This document shows positions 25,635 to 33,082 of a stretch of 41,995 nucleotides of DNA, piece by piece. The translations under genes were made by a program, and so were the position numbers. The notes under the pieces are model-generated. The model was not told the origin of the DNA. It saw only the letters and a list, made by a program, of their open reading frames with translations, and made no database searches. Where the stretch lies: contig JAFDGA010000018.1 of the NCBI GenBank assembly GCA_019309545.1, forward strand, positions 1-41,995, in the 5' to 3' direction. Numbering within the stretch: position 1 is the first letter of the stretch; each line of letters starts with the position of its first letter. The stretch is from Deltaproteobacteria bacterium. Lineage in GTDB: Bacteria > Desulfobacterota > Desulfobaccia > Desulfobaccales > Desulfobaccaceae.

Positions 25635-25965
25635 AATCTATTCCTTTGGACTCCGACATACCATCCTCTGGGTAACCTTGGGACTCGAGATCACCTGAGG
25701 TAAGGACCGGGGCTGGTTAACCAAAAAGTAACTTACCATTTTAGCAAGAAAATTATCATAATCTGTTGTTGATTGCAAATCAGGTTGGCCAATCATGGGT
25801 AGTTCAAGTATAATTCAGATCCATCAAATGCGCCAAAGTTTTCTAAATGGGTTCAGGAAATTCAAAAAACTTCCGTTTTTTGTGACCTCTACCCATAAAA
25901 ATTATAAATGACTGCTTAATACCAGCGAATAAAAATACTATCCGGAAAACGGGAGCCAACCACCT
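25635..25965. other. 331-base divergent intergenic region
   Basis: No gene is seen. It separates the small helical gene (minus) from the nucleotidyltransferase gene (plus). It contains the plus-strand promoter candidate at 25880-25908 and an 8-bp inverted repeat at 25863-25882; the rest is AT-rich with no other clear signal. Confidence 0.6.
25880..25908 (+). promoter_or_regulatory. Sigma-70-type promoter candidate for the nucleotidyltransferase gene
   Basis: TTGTGA, 17 bases, TATAAA. The predicted start of transcription is near 25915, giving a leader of about 50 bases. CAAAAAAC-TTCC-GTTTTTTG (25863-25882), an 8-bp perfect inverted repeat, overlaps the -35 box and could be an operator. Confidence 0.5.
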
Positions 25966-27030
25966 ATGAAAGGACTGATATTAAGCGGCGGCAAGGGGAC
26001 CCGTCTACGACCCTTGACCTATACCGCGGCCAAACAACTGGTACCAGTGGGTAACAAACCAATTCTGTTCTATGTGATTGAAAATTTAATCCATGCCGGG
26101 ATTAACGATCTGGGAATAATCATCTCTCCAGAGACCGGGACCCTGGTTCAGGAGGCCGTGGCTAATGGTGACCGGTGGGGAGTCAATATAACTTATATTG
26201 TCCAAACCGAGCCCGCCGGGTTAGCCCATGCGGTCACCACTGCACAAGAATTTTTAGGAGACCAACCCTTTGTGATGTACCTGGGTGACAACCTGATTGG
26301 CAGCCGGATCAATGGCTTCCTTGAGACCTTTCAACATGATCAGACAGATGCCCTGATACTGCTTAAAGAAGTCAGTAATCCTTCCCAATTCGGCATTGCT
26401 GAAGTAGATTCCCAGGGGTGCCTGGTCAGGTTAGAAGAAAAACCTCAGAATCCTGCTTCTAATCTGGCCTTAGTGGGGGTCTATATCTTTTCCCCACTGA
26501 TTCACCAGGCCATTGCCGGATTGACCCCATCCCGACGGGGAGAACTGGAAATCACCGACGCCATCCAGAAGCTCCTGGAGTCCGGGGGAGGAGTGAAAAG
26601 CTATCGGCTCGACTCCTGGTGGTTGGATACCGGAAAGAAAGATGATCTATTGACGGCCAATACCATTGTTCTGGACGAATGGGTCAGTCGTGATCTGCAG
26701 GGAGAGGTGGACGATTTAAGCCAGATCAGCGGCCGGGTCAGCATCGCCCCGGGAGCCCGGATCATTAATTCCACACTGCGGGGCCCCATAGTAATTGGGA
26801 CCAACTGCCTCATTAAGGACAGCTTCATTGGCCCTTTCACCAGCATCGGGAATAATTCCAGGGTAGAAAGTTCAGTTATTGAACATTCAGTGATCCTTGA
26901 CGAAGTCCAAATCCAGCAGATCGACCGGCTGGAAGACAGTCTAGTCGGTAAGAATGCCAGGTTGGCCCGCCATGAACGACATCGATGCCTGCGGGTGATG
27001 ATTGGCGATGATTCGGTAGTGGAACTATAG
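25966..27030 (+). CDS. Glucose-1-phosphate thymidylyltransferase, long form (RmlA-long)
   Basis: This 354-residue protein has the nucleotidyltransferase signature 'LSGGKGTRLRPLT' (6-18), 'QTEPAGLAHAV', 'MYLGDN' (metal site), 'EEKP' and 'WWLDTGKKDDLL'. From about residue 245 it continues into a left-handed beta-helix of hexapeptide repeats ('ISGRVSIAPGARIINSTLRGPIVIG', 'IGNNSRVESSVIEHSVI', short blocks). This is the long form common in Archaea and some bacteria, rather than the 290-residue RmlA. It makes dTDP-glucose (or a related sugar nucleotide) for polysaccharide synthesis. No rmlBCD genes are nearby, so the exact substrate is inferred. Confidence 0.88.
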   Translation: MKGLILSGGKGTRLRPLTYTAAKQLVPVGNKPILFYVIENLIHAGINDLGIIISPETGTLVQEAVANGDRWGVNITYIVQTEPAGLAHAVTTAQEFLGDQPFVMYLGDNLIGSRINGFLETFQHDQTDALILLKEVSNPSQFGIAEVDSQGCLVRLEEKPQNPASNLALVGVYIFSPLIHQAIAGLTPSRRGELEITDAIQKLLESGGGVKSYRLDSWWLDTGKKDDLLTANTIVLDEWVSRDLQGEVDDLSQISGRVSIAPGARIINSTLRGPIVIGTNCLIKDSFIGPFTSIGNNSRVESSVIEHSVILDEVQIQQIDRLEDSLVGKNARLARHERHRCLRVMIGDDSVVEL

Positions 27031-27336
27031 GACCATGCTTAGTTAGGGACACCGAGGCAAACCCAAAAATCAGATGCAACCCCTTAATTTAACCCTGCTT
27101 ATTTACCAGATCCTCCCCCTTTTTCTCTCCCCATCTCGTCATGAAAGACTGCATTGCTGTCCAGTTGTAAAAATTCTTAAACGTTATGTGCGAATAGTCA
27201 AACAATATTGCTAGAACTGAGCGCCTCTTACTACTGGCAGGCATTGCTATTCTAATCAATCTTATTTTCTGATTTTGGTATGTGAATTGCATTTAATTCA
27301 GTATAACAAAATACTTGGCTCACAGGAAACCAGAAC
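27031..27336. other. 306-base intergenic region
   Basis: Nothing that looks like a gene, hairpin terminator or conserved site is seen. It is AT-rich toward 27200-27310. Confidence 0.5.
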
Positions 27337-27639
27337 ATGCCTGGGAAAACCGAAGTCTCTCGGGTTCAATCCGACCCCGAAGCGATTCAAAGCCAACTCC
27401 AACTGGCCCGGGAGCTAATGGACCGGGGCTGCTTATCGGAGTCATTGATTCAATACTTACAGGCTCTGGAGAATTCTCTGGTAGCCTTACAGCAAAAGCT
27501 CGGCATGTTTCATGAGTTTCTGGTCCGGCGCCGATCTAGGTCTCGGAAACAGGTTCTACAGCTGAACCGAGATTTACTACATGACCTTAACCGATTAAAA
27601 AGAAATTATATTAAGAAAGATCCCTCAACCCTCCATTAA
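27337..27639 (+). CDS. Small helical protein of unknown function
   Basis: This 100-residue protein starts at ATG 27337 with AGGA about 9 bases upstream. It has an N-terminal disordered part and two helices: 'AIQSQLQLARELMDRGCLSESLIQYLQALENSL' (TPR-like spacing, short blocks) and a strongly basic second half ('LVRRRSRSRKQVLQLNRDLLHDLNRLKRNYIKK'). The first part could be a single helix pair like a TPR unit; the basic half could bind nucleic acid. No family is recognised. A candidate terminator follows at 27678, so it is probably a single-gene unit. Confidence 0.55.
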   Translation: MPGKTEVSRVQSDPEAIQSQLQLARELMDRGCLSESLIQYLQALENSLVALQQKLGMFHEFLVRRRSRSRKQVLQLNRDLLHDLNRLKRNYIKKDPSTLH

Positions 27640-27677
27640 GGAAGTATTCTTCCAGCCACTAAAGCAAACCTTGTAAA

Positions 27678-27709
27678 GGGGGCCGGAGTTTTGGCCCCTC
27701 CCTCCTTTT
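27678..27709 (+). terminator. Candidate Rho-independent terminator
   Basis: GGGGCC and GGCCCC pair around a short loop, followed by TCCCTCCTTTT. The T tract is interrupted, so the call is moderate. It would end transcription of the 27337-27639 gene. Confidence 0.5.
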
Positions 27710-27767
27710 CAGGCAAGCCGAGGGTTTCAAAAAGTTGACAAAATTTCAGACATCAGTTTAAATTACA

Positions 27768-28286
27768 ATGATGTCGGTACATCTCATCATAGACGGTTAT
27801 AATCTGATTCGGCAATCCCCGGAACTGCTGATTTTTGAAGCCCAGGACCTACAAGCCGGGCGGCAGGCCCTGCTCCAGAAACTGGCCGCCTATCGCCGGG
27901 TGCGGCACCATCCCATCACCGTGGTCTTCGATGGCTGGGAATCAGGAGAGTTGACCGAAAGCCGTGATCGCTACCAGGGCATCCTGATCATCTATTCCCG
28001 TCGGGGAGAACCAGCCGATGAAGTGATTAAACGGTTAGCTTCTAAAGAAAGGCAGCGAGCCCTGGTGGTCACCTCCGATCGGGAAATTCTGGACTATGCG
28101 GAACATCAAGGGGCCACCGCCATATCGGTACCGGAGTTTGAGTCCCGCCTGCAACTGGCCGTGGCCGGGCAGGAGGACCTATCCGAGGAAGAAGAGCCCA
28201 TCTTCAAGCATACCCGCAAAAAAGGCCCGGCCTACCGCGCCCCCAAAAAGAAACGGCGGCATAATCAGCGGGTTCGAAAGATTTAA
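27768..28286 (+). CDS. YacP-like NYN-domain ribonuclease
   Basis: This 172-residue protein starts at ATG 27768 (or the next codon, also ATG). It shows the NYN/PIN-like pattern: 'LIIDGYNLIRQ' (acidic residue D9), 'VVFDGWE' (second acidic), 'SRRGEPADEVIKRLA' and 'LVVTSDREILDYAEHQGA' (D of 'TSD'), the YacP (Rae1) arrangement for a metal-dependent endoribonuclease. The last 40 residues are Lys/Arg-rich ('KHTRKKGPAYRAPKKKRRH', short blocks) and suit RNA or ribosome binding. It is not an obvious part of the downstream lexA operon, which has its own promoter. Confidence 0.82.
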   Translation: MMSVHLIIDGYNLIRQSPELLIFEAQDLQAGRQALLQKLAAYRRVRHHPITVVFDGWESGELTESRDRYQGILIIYSRRGEPADEVIKRLASKERQRALVVTSDREILDYAEHQGATAISVPEFESRLQLAVAGQEDLSEEEEPIFKHTRKKGPAYRAPKKKRRHNQRVRKI

Positions 28287-28369
28287 GACCCTTGAGAGCC
28301 AATCACCCCATCCTTCCGGCCAGTCTTATATTGCTCAGGTCATAAAATATCTGAGTAATAACTATTTAC

Positions 28370-28398
28370 TTGACAAGTATTCATCTGTTTAGTATACA
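28370..28398 (+). promoter_or_regulatory. lexA promoter
   Basis: TTGACA (28370-28375), 17 bases, TATACA (28393-28398): a near-consensus sigma-70 promoter. Transcription would begin about base 28405, the A of the lexA ATG, so the mRNA may be leaderless. Confidence 0.7.
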
Positions 28399-28399
28399 G
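28385..28399. promoter_or_regulatory. Candidate LexA operator overlapping the -10 box
   Basis: CTGT-N7-ACAG (CTGTTTAGTATACAG) overlaps the -10 box of the lexA promoter. E. coli LexA sites are CTGT-N8-ACAG, so spacing differs by one and the site may be lineage-specific. Autoregulation of this operon is inferred. Confidence 0.45.
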
Positions 28400-28404
28400 T
28401 GATC

Positions 28405-29019
28405 ATGCGAGCACTGACGGATAGACAGCGGGCGGTATTGACCTTTATAGAAGAGTTCTGTCACCAGCAGGGCTATCCGCCTACGGTGCGGGAGGTGGCG
28501 GCTCACTTCGGCATCCAGCCCCGGGCCGCCGCCGACCATCTCAGTGCCCTGAAGCGCAAGGGCTATCTCCATCGCGAGCCCGGGCGCTCTCGAGGTCTGG
28601 CGTTGCGGTCGCGCAGCCTGGGCAACACGGTGGAGGTGCCGCTGCTGGGTCAGATTGCCGCGGGGCGGCCGCTGTGGGCAGTGGAACAGATCGAGGACAC
28701 CATCCCCTTGCCCGAGGCCTGGGTACGCGGGGACGAGGTCTTTCTCCTGCGGGTCTCTGGCGACAGTATGGCCCCGCTGCTGTTGCCGGGCGATCTGGTG
28801 ATCGTCCGGGTCCAGTCCCAGCTGGGACGGGGAGAGATCGGCGTGGTGCGGTGGGGCGAGGAGGCTACCATCAAGCGGGTTTATCAGGAGCCGGATGGGC
28901 TGGTGCTGAAAGGTGACAACCCGGATTTTGCCCCGCTGCGACTCACTCCGGAGCAGGCGGCTCAGGTCCAGGTGCTGGGCCGGGTGATCGGCGTCTATCG
29001 CGCCCTGGGGGCAGCGTGA
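28405..29019 (+). CDS. lexA: SOS repressor LexA
   Basis: ATG 28405 is chosen (204 residues); a GTG two codons earlier overlaps the -10 box region. The N-terminal winged HTH reads 'LTDRQRAVLTFIEEFCHQQGYPPTVREVAAHFGI' (short blocks). The self-cleavage site is A86-G87 ('IAAGRP'), with catalytic S121 ('SGDSM') and K158 ('ATIKRVY'), so it should be cut when RecA is active. Like E. coli LexA (202 residues) in size. The stop is 9 bases before the RecA-like gene, so the four genes lexA to polB form one unit. Other LexA targets lie outside the window. Confidence 0.95.
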   Translation: MRALTDRQRAVLTFIEEFCHQQGYPPTVREVAAHFGIQPRAAADHLSALKRKGYLHREPGRSRGLALRSRSLGNTVEVPLLGQIAAGRPLWAVEQIEDTIPLPEAWVRGDEVFLLRVSGDSMAPLLLPGDLVIVRVQSQLGRGEIGVVRWGEEATIKRVYQEPDGLVLKGDNPDFAPLRLTPEQAAQVQVLGRVIGVYRALGAA

Positions 29020-29028
29020 GGCCTGGGG

Positions 29029-29703
29029 ATGGGTGCAGCCGGAACCTGGAAATACTGGTTAGCGACCGCGAGCGCGGGGCAGGGATTACTGCTTTTTGGG
29101 GAGACTATCCGGCCTCTGGTAGCGCCGGCCGCGGTCTGGGCCACGGCCCGCGGGGCTAAGGTCCTGGTCGTGGACGCGGTCGGGGCTTTCGATCCCTATC
29201 ATCTGGCCCGGGAGGCCCGCTTTCGGGGACTGGTGCCGGCCAAGGCCCTCGACCAGGTGCGGGTCGCCCGCGCCTTTACCTGTCATCAGTTGGTCCGGTT
29301 GGTGCGGGAGAGTCTGCCCGCTGAACTGGCCGCTATTCCCAGCCCGGAGGGCGGTACCCCCCCTGCCCTCTTGCTCCTGCTGGGTCCTTGTTCCTTATTT
29401 TATGATGAACAGGTGCCGCTGGCCGAACGGCGCCAGCTCTTTCAGACCTTGGTCCACGGACTGGCACAACTCAAGCCCCGAGCCACTATCTGGCTGCTGC
29501 AGCCCTGCCTGCCCCAGGTGATTCCTAATCGCCATTTTGGCCGCGGGCTGGCGCCGCTGGTCGATATTATTCTGGAACTGCGCTGGGGGCGGCACGGCCC
29601 CTATCTGCAACCTCGACCGTGCTTGAGCCACCGGGCCGGGTCTTATACCAGTTTTAGTGCCAGAGGCAACCAACCGAAAACCGACAACCGGAAACGGTAT
29701 TAA
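29029..29703 (+). CDS. Degenerate RecA-like protein (ImuA-position protein)
   Basis: This 224-residue protein starts 9 bases after lexA. It has a RecA-type core pattern: hydrophobic strand 'GLLLFGETIRPLVAPAAVWATARGAKVLVVDAVGAFDPYHLAREARF' (blocks), then 'VRVARAFTCHQLVRLV' and 'ALLLLLGPCSLFYDE' as the later strands, ending in a 'LVDIILELRW' strand. At the P-loop position the sequence reads FGETIRPL, lacking GK[T/S], and the Walker-B-like strand lacks an Asp at its end. ATP hydrolysis is therefore unlikely. ImuA proteins occupy this place in lexA-imuA-imuB-dnaE2 cassettes and are RecA-derived too. I infer an accessory role for the polymerase two genes later. Confidence 0.7.
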   Translation: MGAAGTWKYWLATASAGQGLLLFGETIRPLVAPAAVWATARGAKVLVVDAVGAFDPYHLAREARFRGLVPAKALDQVRVARAFTCHQLVRLVRESLPAELAAIPSPEGGTPPALLLLLGPCSLFYDEQVPLAERRQLFQTLVHGLAQLKPRATIWLLQPCLPQVIPNRHFGRGLAPLVDIILELRWGRHGPYLQPRPCLSHRAGSYTSFSARGNQPKTDNRKRY

Positions 29704-29715
29704 CTGGGAGTATTT

Positions 29716-30000
29716 ATGGGTCGCACTGTCCTGCCTTACAGTCAGGTCCTGGAACAGGAAAAACTGCGCTGGCAGAAATTCCGCCGGGCCTTGCGCCGGG
29801 AAGATCAGGCCCAGTTAGACCGCCTCTTTGAACTGGCCCGGCTCCATACCCAGGCCGGGGTCTATGCCTCGCAGCCCTGGCCCCTGGAGGTCATCCTGAT
29901 GTCTATGCTGCTCGAGCATCAGAAGGCCCTGGAGGCCCTGGAGGAGCGGCTCCGGCGCTTAGAGGGAAGCGGGGATGGAGACCACGGCCTGGCTCTTTGA
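29716..30000 (+). CDS. Small coiled-coil protein between RecA-like and PolB genes
   Basis: This 94-residue protein starts at ATG 29716 behind GGGAG and ends inside the polymerase gene (26-base overlap), a strong sign of coupled translation. It is nearly all helix: 'LEQEKLRWQKFRRALRREDQAQLDRLFELARLH' and 'LLEHQKALEALEERLRRLE' (heptad-like blocks), with a central 'QPWPLEVILMSMLL' segment. No known motif is seen. It may link the RecA-like protein and the polymerase. The unit order is visible; the function is not. Confidence 0.6.
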   Translation: MGRTVLPYSQVLEQEKLRWQKFRRALRREDQAQLDRLFELARLHTQAGVYASQPWPLEVILMSMLLEHQKALEALEERLRRLEGSGDGDHGLAL

Positions 30001-32188
30001 CCTCTATCCTTTGGAATCCCGGATGGTGCTCTGGTTCGTCACTGCGGCCGGCCAGCGCCTCCGGGTAACCGACAGTTTTACCTATCGGATTTATGTCCAC
30101 GGCCCCCAGCCGAAGTTGCGGAGCCTGGCCGCCCACCTGAAAAGCCGCGCCCCGGCCAGCCGCTGGGTTAAGCGAACCTATATGGACCAGGGGATGGAAC
30201 TCTGGCAGGACCAGAGGCTGGACGTGCTCTGCCTGGAACTCCGGGTCTATGGTGACCTGGCACCGCTGTTGGCCTACCTGGGAACCTGGGACGCGGAGCT
30301 AGCGCTTTATAACTGCGACCTCAGTATTCCGGTCTATTATCTCTATGAAAAAAAACTCTTTCCCTGTTCCTGGTACCGCCTGGAGACCACCGGGGATCAG
30401 CTTGACCGTCTTAGCCCGCTGGAGCATCCCTTTCAGGAGGAGTTTGTCCTACCCTCCCTGAGGACCATGACCATCTCTCTGACCCGGGACCCCCTGATCC
30501 CGCTGGAGGCGGGTAACTCCCTGGCCCTTACCTGGGAGGGCCAGACGCTGGAGTTGGAGGCGGCCAGCCCGGCCGAACTGGTGAGCGAGGTGACCCGGCA
30601 ACTGGCCCGCGGCGATCCGGATCTGGTAATCAGCGACTGGGGCGATGAACGCATCATCCCCGCCCTGTGGAACTGGAGCCGCCGCTACCATCTGGACCTG
30701 CCGCTGGACCGGGAGCCGCGGCCGGTCTCCCGGAAGCTCAGCCTGCGGGGGCGGTCTTATTTTTCTTATGGCCGCATCGTTTATCAGGGTCCGGCTGCAC
30801 CTTTTCAGGGCCGCTGGCACGTGGACCGGCGCAACTCCTTTTTTTATCGGGAGGCCGGGATACCCGGCCTGGTGCAACTGGCCCGCCTCGGCCAGATGCC
30901 CCTGCAACAGGTGGCCCGGGCCAGCCCCGGGACCCTGATCACCTCCATGCAACTGGCCCAAGCCGTGGCGGACCGCATCCTCATCCCCTGGCGCAAAGGT
31001 GAGCCGGAACGGTTCAAGAGTGCCGCCGAACTCTTGGTATCGGATAAAGGGGGACTGGCCTTCCTGCCGCCGGTGGGCTGCCATACCCAGGTGGCAGAGC
31101 TCGACTTTGCCTCGATGTACCCGACAATTATGGCGATTCACAATATCTCGCCGGAAACCGTCAATTGCCGGTGTTGTTCCAGCCCCCGGGTCCCGGAAAC
31201 CGGCTATACCCTGTGCCAGCGGCGGGAAGGGCTGGTGCCTCGCACCCTGAAGCCGATCCTGGCCTTACGGGCCCGGCTCAAGACCCGGGCCTGCCAGGCA
31301 GAGGGAGAAGCGGCGGCGGAATTCAATGCCCGCCAGAATGCCCTTAAGTGGATTCTGGTGACCTGTTTCGGCTATCTGGGTTACAAAAATGCCCGGTTTG
31401 GGCGTATCGAAGCCCACGAGGCCGTAACCGCCTTTGGCCGGGACAAACTCTTGACCGCCAAAGAAATCTGTGAGGCTGCGGGTTACAAGGTGCTCCACGG
31501 GCTGACCGATTGTCTGTGGATTCAGAAGCCCGACCTGCAGGAGGTCGAGATCAGAGAGCTGTGTGACCGGATTACCGAGGCTACCGGGGTGACCATGTCT
31601 CTGGAAGGCATCTACCGCTGGGTGGCGTTTTTACCCTCCCACAATCAGGCCGACCGTCCGGTAGCCACCCGTTATTTTGGGGTTTTCCAGGATGGCCGCC
31701 GCAAGTGCCGGGGGCTGCTGTGCCGCCGCCGGGACACCCCGCCCTTGGTACGCCGGGCCCAGGAGGAGCTGTTGGCGCTGCTGGCCCGGACCGCGGGTTG
31801 GGATCACGGCCACCCTCAGGAGACGGAAATCCAGGAATTGATCACTGACTATCGTCTCCGGTTGGAGCAGGGTCAGCTCCGGCCTCAAGACCTGCTAATT
31901 ACCAAGGTATTGTCACAACCGCTGGACCACTATCGGGTAGAAACCCATACCGCTCTGGCCGCTCGGCAATTGGAAGCGGCCGGGATAATGCTGAAACCAG
32001 GAGAAAAGGTGCGCTATGTAGTCCGGGACCGGCAGGCGCCCCCGGAAAGCCGGGTGCTGGCGGCCCCCTTCCTGGACCAGTTGGATGGCTATGACACCGC
32101 TTATTATGTGGAGCTTCTGGCGCGGGCCGCCCAGGAGGTGCTCTCACCTTGGAAAAATAATAGTGAGTTCAGCAGATTATCTACTTGA
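29975..32188 (+). CDS. Family B DNA polymerase with degenerate exonuclease
   Basis: This 737-residue protein has the PolB palm: motif A 'ELDFASMYPTIM' (D377), motif B K458 followed by 'VTCFGY' (N and S of KxxxNSxYG replaced by V and T, Y by F), and motif C 'LTDCLW' (D512 kept, first D replaced by L). The exonuclease motif I position 'VLCLELRV' lacks the D-x-E pair, so proofreading is probably absent. C398-x2-C401-x12-C414 follows motif A, a place where Pol epsilon carries an iron-sulfur CysX motif. It resembles the bacterial PolB group described as related to Pol epsilon (from memory). Lying in a lexA operon suggests damage-induced, possibly error-prone synthesis. Confidence 0.85.
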   Translation: METTAWLFDLYPLESRMVLWFVTAAGQRLRVTDSFTYRIYVHGPQPKLRSLAAHLKSRAPASRWVKRTYMDQGMELWQDQRLDVLCLELRVYGDLAPLLAYLGTWDAELALYNCDLSIPVYYLYEKKLFPCSWYRLETTGDQLDRLSPLEHPFQEEFVLPSLRTMTISLTRDPLIPLEAGNSLALTWEGQTLELEAASPAELVSEVTRQLARGDPDLVISDWGDERIIPALWNWSRRYHLDLPLDREPRPVSRKLSLRGRSYFSYGRIVYQGPAAPFQGRWHVDRRNSFFYREAGIPGLVQLARLGQMPLQQVARASPGTLITSMQLAQAVADRILIPWRKGEPERFKSAAELLVSDKGGLAFLPPVGCHTQVAELDFASMYPTIMAIHNISPETVNCRCCSSPRVPETGYTLCQRREGLVPRTLKPILALRARLKTRACQAEGEAAAEFNARQNALKWILVTCFGYLGYKNARFGRIEAHEAVTAFGRDKLLTAKEICEAAGYKVLHGLTDCLWIQKPDLQEVEIRELCDRITEATGVTMSLEGIYRWVAFLPSHNQADRPVATRYFGVFQDGRRKCRGLLCRRRDTPPLVRRAQEELLALLARTAGWDHGHPQETEIQELITDYRLRLEQGQLRPQDLLITKVLSQPLDHYRVETHTALAARQLEAAGIMLKPGEKVRYVVRDRQAPPESRVLAAPFLDQLDGYDTAYYVELLARAAQEVLSPWKNNSEFSRLST

Positions 32189-32591
32189 GAACTTTAATGC
32201 ATTGGCGCATCTAAAATCAGGCTGGGGCCGTCTGCAGGGATAAAAAATCGCCCGGGGCTGAATTACTGACCCCAGGAAATTGATCCCAAGAAATTTTTTT
32301 AGAAAAATCATCAAAAATGCAGACCACAAGTGAGTTTTTTTATTGTCAGAATATACCCTCCTGTGCTATGGATATTCAATAATTACCAATCTACTCCACC
32401 AACTACCAAAAAATACTTTAAATGCGTGTGCCACCGAGGCCAGACCAGCCTGAAGGGGAAAAATTTATGATAAAGGGGGGAGAGAGGAACAAGATATTAT
32501 TTTTACTGAAAAATTGTGGCTTATGGAGGAGTCCAGCCGACAGGAGGACAGTTAATCATCTGACAACCAAATGGAGAGAGGGAGAAAAGGA
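32189..32591. other. 403-base intergenic region before the HU gene
   Basis: No credible gene is seen. The first 100 bases hold only a weak inverted repeat (GGGG...CCCC near 32254-32274) with no good T tract; the rest is AT-rich with several poly-A/T runs. It presumably contains the HU promoter. Confidence 0.5.
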
Positions 32592-32864
32592 ATGACCAAG
32601 GCAGAATTAGTATCTCGGATTGCGGGAGAGGCTCAGGTAACCAAGTTGGATGCGGAAAAAACCCTTAACGCCTTGATACACAGTATCACCGACATCTTAC
32701 AGACTCAAGGGCGGCTGACACTGGCCGGGTTTGGAACCTTTTTGGTCAGCGAGCGTAAAGAACGAGAGGGGCGCAACCCCCAGACCGGGGAACCCATCAA
32801 GATTGCTGCCACCCGAGTGGTTAAATTCAAGCCAGGCAAGGCTCTCAAAGAATCTATCAAGTAG
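32592..32864 (+). CDS. HU-family DNA-binding protein
   Basis: ATG 32592 is chosen (90 residues, the normal HU length); a longer frame from 32571 adds 7 unlikely residues. GGGAG lies 7 bases upstream. The HU fold is clear: 'MTKAELVSRIAGEAQVTKLDAEKTLNALI', the beta arm signature 'TLAGFGTFLVSERKEREGRNPQTGEPI' and 'KFKPGKALKE' (short blocks). It bends and compacts DNA as a dimer. HU is an abundant chromosomal protein; no phage link is suggested by its neighbours. Confidence 0.95.
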   Translation: MTKAELVSRIAGEAQVTKLDAEKTLNALIHSITDILQTQGRLTLAGFGTFLVSERKEREGRNPQTGEPIKIAATRVVKFKPGKALKESIK

Positions 32865-32941
32865 CTCAAGTAATAGCCAGGTGCCAATTTTTTACCCAAC
32901 CGGGTCAGAGCTAAGATGTGGCTCCTAGAACAGATCATCCG

Positions 32942-32964
32942 GCCCCTGTCTCTCGGACAGGGGC
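32942..32964 (+). terminator. Hairpin terminator after the HU gene
   Basis: GCCCCTGTC and GACAGGGGC form a perfect 9-bp stem with loop TCTCG, followed about 18 bases later by a T6 run. The late T run leaves some doubt about its class. Confidence 0.6.
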
Positions 32965-33082
32965 TGATTCACATTGACCGTTTTTTCTGACCTCCAGTTC
33001 ATTTATTTTCTGATCTAAGTTATATTTTGTGAGCTGAACAATACTCTTAAAGGCTGGCGCAACCCATCCCAATTTATAACCT

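Noticed and set aside
30449-31141. Minus-strand 230-codon frame opposite the polymerase
   Set aside because: High-GC shadow of the polymerase gene; no ribosome site and no domain.
29975-32188. DNA polymerase II (polB of E. coli type)
   Set aside because: The Cys set after motif A, the altered motif B and the lost exonuclease pair differ from Pol II; a separate bacterial PolB group fits better.
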